A stretch of 64,000 bases of DNA from positions 2,611,550-2,675,549 of the forward strand of contig JAQFVV010000150.1 in NCBI GenBank assembly GCA_028023455.1. The letters run 5' to 3'. This stretch comes from Epiperipatus broadwayi (taxonomy: Eukaryota; Onychophora; Udeonychophora; Euonychophora; Peripatidae). The position numbers and the translations under genes were made by a program. The notes below the pieces were generated by a model, which had not been told where the DNA came from, ran no database searches, and was given only the letters and a program-made list of their open reading frames with translations. Shown in pieces: positions 58,316 to 64,000 of the stretch (its first letter is position 1; each line of letters opens with the position of its first letter).

Positions 58316-60270
58316 AGTTAGATATAAGGTATTTATTTTATATAATTTTAAAAAATTATGCTTCAAAATATATTTACTAAAAATGTGTTTTTAAAATATA
58401 ATGTAAGTAATGTAGCATTAAAACGTTTGCCTTTTATATAAGAAATATATATCATTTTAAGATTTAACTCCTTGAAAATATTAATATAATGAAATGGTTG
58501 TTCGAGTGTTACTCATGTAAGTGGATTTTTATTTTTTTAATATTGTTTATTTGAGCGTGATCATCTTACAGCTGCTACTTAAATAATACTTCTTTAATTT
58601 TGATTCAAGATTTTTCTGCAAACACAGTTTCAAATGTTAAATCTTAATAATAAAATAACAGCAATTTTTTAAAAAAAAAAAACTTGGAAAGTTTTTAAAG
58701 CAGCATTTAAATATATATATAAACGATTTTTAGAAGGAGAAACAAATAATACAAATGAAAAATGTCATTATTTGAAAATTTATTTATCTATAAAGTTTAA
58801 ATTTGGCATTGCAATATAATCACAAAATGAAAAACTGCCTGAGGATAAATAACATTTTTCTTTTGACATTTTATAAAATTTTCAAATCGAAGTTTTGGCA
58901 GGAAAAAAATTATTGACTTTGTGGCGGTAATACTGTTTCCCATAATGCTTTACTAATATTTTTGTTACTAAATAAAAACTGTAACCCTTTACAGATAGAA
59001 TTTGCTAAAAGAGGAGAAAATGTAATAACTTATCAAATTTAATCAAAAGATTCTGGGAAGATCTCATCTCTAAAACAAAAGCTTTGTATACTGCAAATTA
59101 TTATGATCTCCCAATGAATCTTTGCATAACCTTCTGTCACTAGCTAGCTTTTATTTTACTTTCAGTGGCTTTACTTTAGCTTTACAATCTGATTATATCA
59201 GTTTGTATAAACATTAGAAAACCCCTGATAAACGATTGTAAAGTCCCAATCAACTTTTATATGATCATATTATCAAACAGTTATTAATTTACTTCCAATT
59301 TCTGGTAAAGAATTATGGTCTTCCAATCAATGTTCTACATGATTCTGGAATTGACCAGTTGTTGGGTGCTTTCAATTTGAAGTTAAACTATTATGATCTC
59401 CCAATCATTTTTTTTATAGAATACCAGCTAATCTTTAGTTTAACTTTAAATTCTCTATTATCTTGCAGTAATAATCTTATCATTGAAATCTTTATTTTAC
59501 TCTCCTTATTTCTTTGTCCATGTTGTCTCCTGACCATTTCACATTTTCCTTTTTATTCAGAATCACCATTTCATCTTTTCTCATCCTCTATATAGAATCT
59601 TTAAATTTAAATCAAATACTCTAAATTCAGTTTCATTATTTATTTCAAGTAAATTATAATATGGAATCATACTAAAGTTATTTTAATCTTGTTCTAATTA
59701 TGCATTAAGTTTGTATTTGTATTCTTTATTATATTATACACATGGCATACAATATCTACACTCATTGAATTTATGATATATACTTATTATTTGTTATAAT
59801 GTACTATTCTTGGAATTTTAATTGGTTTTAGATTCTTTGCCAAGCAATGAGATACCTATTTGTTTTTTTATTTCTAAACATTATTTTCAAAATATTTTTT
59901 TTAACTCTGCATACCCACTTTAGTCACGTTTAAACTTAATATAAAATAAAATATTGATGTTATCATTAGAATAAAAGATGCATTGTAGCATCTGCCAGAT
60001 TATACAAGATAAGTGGTCATGTTTTTTAAACACTTCATAAGTAATAAACACATTTTAGAAACTATTCATAAATAAAATATTTTACTAAGCTACAGTGTAT
60101 TTATTATTTGCTTTCGTTTACTTACAATTTTTAATCCTGGTCAAAACTTTGCTTTTTATATCTTTTATAGAAGTAAAAAAAATAATTTCCACAGAAAAAT
60201 ATATGTTCATATTAAAGAATTACACCAAAACGTATTACCATTATTATTATCACATGACATTTAATATATC
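58316..60270. other. unassigned AT-rich sequence
   Basis: TTATGATCTCCCAAT occurs near 59100 and 59389, with a variant TTATGGTCTTCCAAT near 59314, suggesting an old, diverged repeat. No gene was recognised. Confidence 0.4.
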
Positions 60271-60570
60271 TAAAGGTGCCAAAATGCAGGTAATGGTGAA
60301 GCTAATTACAGATAATAAAATTAATGGCTGAGTGCTTTCGAGAAGTTTTGTCTTCTCATCATCATAGCCAGTGAATTGAATGAGCACAATGGAAAATGTG
60401 TGTGATGAATATTTAAATTTATGCAAAGTGGGTAAATTCTTTATTTTCCACTGTGCTTATTCAACTCACTGGCTATCATTATGAGAAGACTAAACTTTTC
60501 GAAAGCACTCGGCCATTAATTTTATTATCTATAATTAGCTTCAGCAACACCTTGCATTTTAGTGCATTTA
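60271..60570. repeat. inverted repeat L, about 115-base arms
   Basis: TAAAGGTGCCAAAATGCAGG at the left pairs with the right end CCTTGCATTTTAGTGCATTTA. The inner parts AGATAATAAAATTAATGGC and GCCATTAATTTTATTATCT pair exactly. On the minus strand of the left arm (60336-60364) TGATGAT, a perfect 6-bp stem GAGAAG/CTTCTC and GAAA occur in order, but the 7-base core does not match CTGATGA in register, so it is only a loose hammerhead resemblance. Confidence 0.8.
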
Positions 60571-60972
60571 GTCATATTACTTATGTAATTGGAAAGTTTA
60601 CATTTTTCTTATTATCACATGACATTGACAGTAATAATTAAAATTGCACAGATTGCATATGTGCACAATAAGTATCACTCGTCTATTATGAAGATGTATT
60701 TTAATTTAAAAAATTGTTCAGGAAAAATTTTGTGATACATTTTTGAATAATTAGGAGAATTCTCTGATACGATGCTTAATTAACAATTTAGTTAAAAAAA
60801 AAAAGAATAGTAGTATTATTTCAGTATCAAGTTGTAATATAAAAGTGGAGCTTGGGAAAATGACAAGCATTAGAAGTTTTTTTTATTCTTAAACATTCTA
60901 TATTTGTTCTTAGGTCGTGAGTGCAAGTGTTTGTAGAAAATGATTATATTTTTTATTTACAACTAATATTAT
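60571..60972. other. unassigned AT-rich sequence
   Basis: No feature was recognised. Confidence 0.4.
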
Positions 60973-61376
60973 ATATAATTGAAATAATATTTTTAACGGT
61001 TTACAAACAATTATAAACAATCCTTAAATCCGCAGAAGTACTTTCGATTACTTTCTAACCTGCCTCAACTGCCGTTAAATTCAAAAACAAAAGCGGAAGC
61101 AAACGTCATCAATTCAAATTCCACTAATCTCGTATTTTAATGTTAGAAGCTTGTCGATTTATTAAATGCGTTTTATTCCTGTTTATAAAAATTGCCTCTT
61201 TAATTATTCTTTTACTATGGTTTCTCTCTTCATGAAGAATTTTCACATTTTCAAAATTAAATTTAAATTTATATTTACATGTTTTTTCGTGATCAAAGAA
61301 AACTGAAGGAGAACTGCGGATTTAAGGATTGTTTGTAATTGTTTGTAAACAGTTAAAAATATTATTTCAATTATAA
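60973..61376. repeat. inverted-repeat element, about 60-base terminal repeats
   Basis: TATAATTGAAATAATATTTTT through CAATCCTTAAATCCGCAG at the left (to 61036) is mirrored from CTGCGGATTTAAGGATTG at 61314. The internal region of about 280 bases has no recognisable coding. The layout resembles a small non-autonomous DNA transposon. The target-site duplication is unclear. Confidence 0.8.
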
Positions 61377-64000
61377 TTACAATATTGTTTTTAATTAACG
61401 GATATTTTATTTATTTTACATATATATATAAACTTCATTGTATTAATATTTCATACTCTGTAGTCAAGTTGCAAGCTTTAAGTGTCCATATATATTCAAT
61501 GGACCATTAGTAAGAATGGATTTCCATTCTTGCTATTAAAAGGTGTGAGAAATATTGATTACTATATTTTACTGTGAATGTTTAGGTGGTTACTGGTTGG
61601 AATTTAATTTTATATATATATTGAAACAGTAAAATTTGCTTCGCAGATCTTCATTTCACCTTTTCTCACCTCTTTTCTACCCTCATACCTTAGTTTAAAC
61701 CCCAGTGTATTGTAATGTGTCTGCAATGCACTTATATGCCAAAAATCCTGCCCAATTTTAAACCATGAGTACAACGCTCATGTTATATATATATTTATGT
61801 TTCTAATTCCCAGTATAAATAATTAGAATAAATTGTGTATGTACACATAAAAATATTTGTTTTAAAAAGTAGGTTATGTGGGTCGTAATTGCGCACACAC
61901 TGTGATATATTTATTTTAAGAAAATTTAAGTTGAGATAATATGTTGATATGTAAAATTAATTCTGTTTAAATCTCTTTTAGTTTAAATTATATTCATCTC
62001 ATAAATAGATTTAAACATTGAAAATTAAAAGAAGTAAGTTATTATTTTAGATTTGAAATCACGCCATCAATGGTATGTAAAAATAAATGAGGGTTGGTAA
62101 GAAAACAATAGTTTTAATTAATATTCTAGTGGCTTATCTAGAAATAAAGCAGATGTCCACTTAAGGTAGTTTTAATTATCGAAAGTTTTTTTAAATGGAA
62201 TCAAAGTTTTAATCAGAATATCTACAGGGTAATTAATAATAGAAAATTAATTAAAAGTTTTTTTAATTCCTTTGGATGTCCGGATGGGTTAGATTGCAGC
62301 TTTGATAAGATAGCAAATTTTTGGTGTGTTTTTTATGCTCCAGGGCAGTTTTTATTGTACAACTCTGATATATAGAGAGGGTTTTTCTTTTGTAAGAGAT
62401 TATTTTTATTATTCTATTATTGTCCTTACAGTTTGCTTTTAAGAGAACAAGTAAGGATAGTAGGCAAATAACCTGCAAATTTTGATTATTGAAGTCGAGA
62501 TTTCATCTTCCAGTAGACTTTAAAGTATTCAAGTATATTGCGTTTAAAGTGTTTTCTGAAAAGTTTAAATTTGCTGAGAGTTTAAGAATCTCAGAGAATT
62601 GCACACCCCAGCCTTTAATAGAAATCTTAAAATGACTGAGTAGAGCTGGCAAGAAGGCTATTTTTCTTTTGGAAATGGCCAGTGGCTGCACACCATGCCA
62701 TCTGATACCTTCACTTGAGAAGCCCTGAAAGCTGCCACCGAAGATAAAGATGTGAACTGTGAGCCAAAGTTTGCTGCCAAATTCTTATGAGGGCTCCTAC
62801 CATCAAACTGGAAAAGTCTCCACCTGAAATTGCCTTCAAATGCCGACTTCTGATGAGGTAATCCCAAATTAGCCCAAGAGCTCTTGTGATATTATATTCC
62901 TTCTAAAAGCTATAGCTAATTCCATTTGTTTCTATTTGTTTTATCTTATAATTCTGTTCTTGTTTCTTTAAATTCTGTAACTTAATTAGTGTACTCTATC
63001 TCTATATTTGGGTTAATATTTTGTATTTATTAATCTATTTTTCTTTTATTATGATGGTGTGCCACCATAGCTATCGATCGAGCGAATTACTCCTTTTTTT
63101 AATCTAAATCAATATGCTGCCATGAACATGTTTTAAATTATAAATTTTCCCCATCTTATTATCTCATTAAATCGCTCATTCAAGGGTTATCTTACTATTA
63201 TATAACTATTTAATAATTTTGCATTTAAAACTCCACATGTTTATTTGTTTCAACATAATATGAGGATATGTGTGAGGTGAATGAGTAAATATTTAACAAA
63301 TGCATGATTGCGTATTAACTTATATTTTTTAAAACCTTGCAATTATGCACTCTCCCATTTTAGATAATTTTTTGCTTAATTTCCAAAGCTTATAATTTTG
63401 AGGTTGAGAATATGTGGACTTTCTTAAAATAAATATTTGGGGGATTAAGTGCTTTCTCAAACTAAATGAATCCTTTTAAAATATTTTATATACATTGTTT
63501 GAGTGCTCCTAGTAAGTGTTTCAGGGGTTTGAGACCACTTTGTTCTTCCAAAGGGCTTTAAATGGCCAAAACTGTTTCTCTTTTATTTTATGCATACTCA
63601 AATTGTCACACCTGGGAATTTTACGCAGTTGTCATACAGTCACTATGTACTTAGATGAATTCAGATTTGGGCTGCCACATGACACAACATCCAATGGATT
63701 TATGGCAAGATGCCATCCTGTAAATTATTTTCTTATTTATTGTTTGGTTATTATTTTGCAAAGCTCTGTGATTTCAATTTACCACACCCTCCATCCTTTA
63801 CAGTACTTCCTCACTAGCACCACCGACCCCCTAATATGAGTTTAATTATTTTCTATGAATATGAATGCCTTGATCACATCCCCACCTTATAGCTTAATGA
63901 GCATCAGTCCATTATATTTTCAAATTCAAGAAGTGTTATATTGAAACTTTACTGTCTCCAAACCTTTTTATTCAATTATTTCTGATAATTTACTTAAAGC
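61377..64000. other. unassigned sequence, partly less AT-rich
   Basis: From about 62.6 to 62.9 kb the base composition is more balanced. Two overlapping minus-strand ORFs (62503-62691 and 62658-62867) are open but match no domain I recognise. A plus-strand 107-residue ORF at 63516-63839 also lacks recognisable motifs. These could be parts of an unrecognised repeat or of an exon, and I could not decide. Confidence 0.3.

Noticed and set aside
60336-60506. Counting inverted repeat L as a full hammerhead
   Set aside because: The stem and GAAA are good, but the 7-base core is TGATGAT or TCATTAT in register, so it is listed only as a loose resemblance.

Overview
The window is AT-rich eukaryotic DNA. 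It holds no convincing host gene, no rRNA and no functional tRNA gene. What can be read is a graveyard of transposable elements typical of an invertebrate animal genome: RTE-type, Tx1/L1-like and CR1/Jockey-type LINEs, a Penelope-like element (PLE) with a GIY-YIG domain, two decayed hAT transposases, a tRNA-derived SINE and many long inverted repeats. The species cannot be named from the sequence. Nearly all coding regions are broken by stops and frameshifts, and element identities rest on recognised protein motifs read across frames.

Layout. 0-12 kb: SINE copies, a decayed hAT transposase on the minus strand (3.6-5.8 kb) hit by inverted-repeat family A, a LINE 3' stub (9.3-9.8 kb) and small inverted repeats. 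12.5-16.1 kb: an RTE element with three insertions and an internal (GA)n expansion. 17-23.4 kb: several palindromes, a minus-strand RTE and a palindrome interrupted by a LINE stub. 23.8-29.5 kb: inverted copies of family B flank a 16-unit tandem array of a tRNA-Pro-like sequence, followed by a second hAT transposase that can be followed nearly end to end through its nested insertions. 30-37 kb: palindromes and two RTE copies. 37.5-46.7 kb: three same-strand Tx1/L1-like LINEs (truncated, near full-length, 3' stub), each bounded by trinucleotide microsatellites including a 1.1-kb GAA tract, plus a CR1/Jockey-like LINE inserted in a TAA tract. 47-54 kb: inverted repeats K, A and J, and a PLE nested in an older LINE. 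55-58.3 kb: a second long RTE and a 3' stub. 58-64 kb: two inverted repeats and otherwise unassigned sequence.

Recurrent themes. (1) Several unrelated inverted-repeat families (A, B, J, more weakly K, L and M) carry a hammerhead-ribozyme-like core (CTGATGA, a short stem-loop, GAAA). PLEs are known to carry hammerhead motifs, so these families may be PLE- or retrozyme-related non-autonomous elements. (2) A tRNA-Pro-like sequence has become a satellite with a four-unit higher-order repeat. (3) LINE ends and trinucleotide microsatellites coincide repeatedly, which suggests targeting of, or seeding by, microsatellites.
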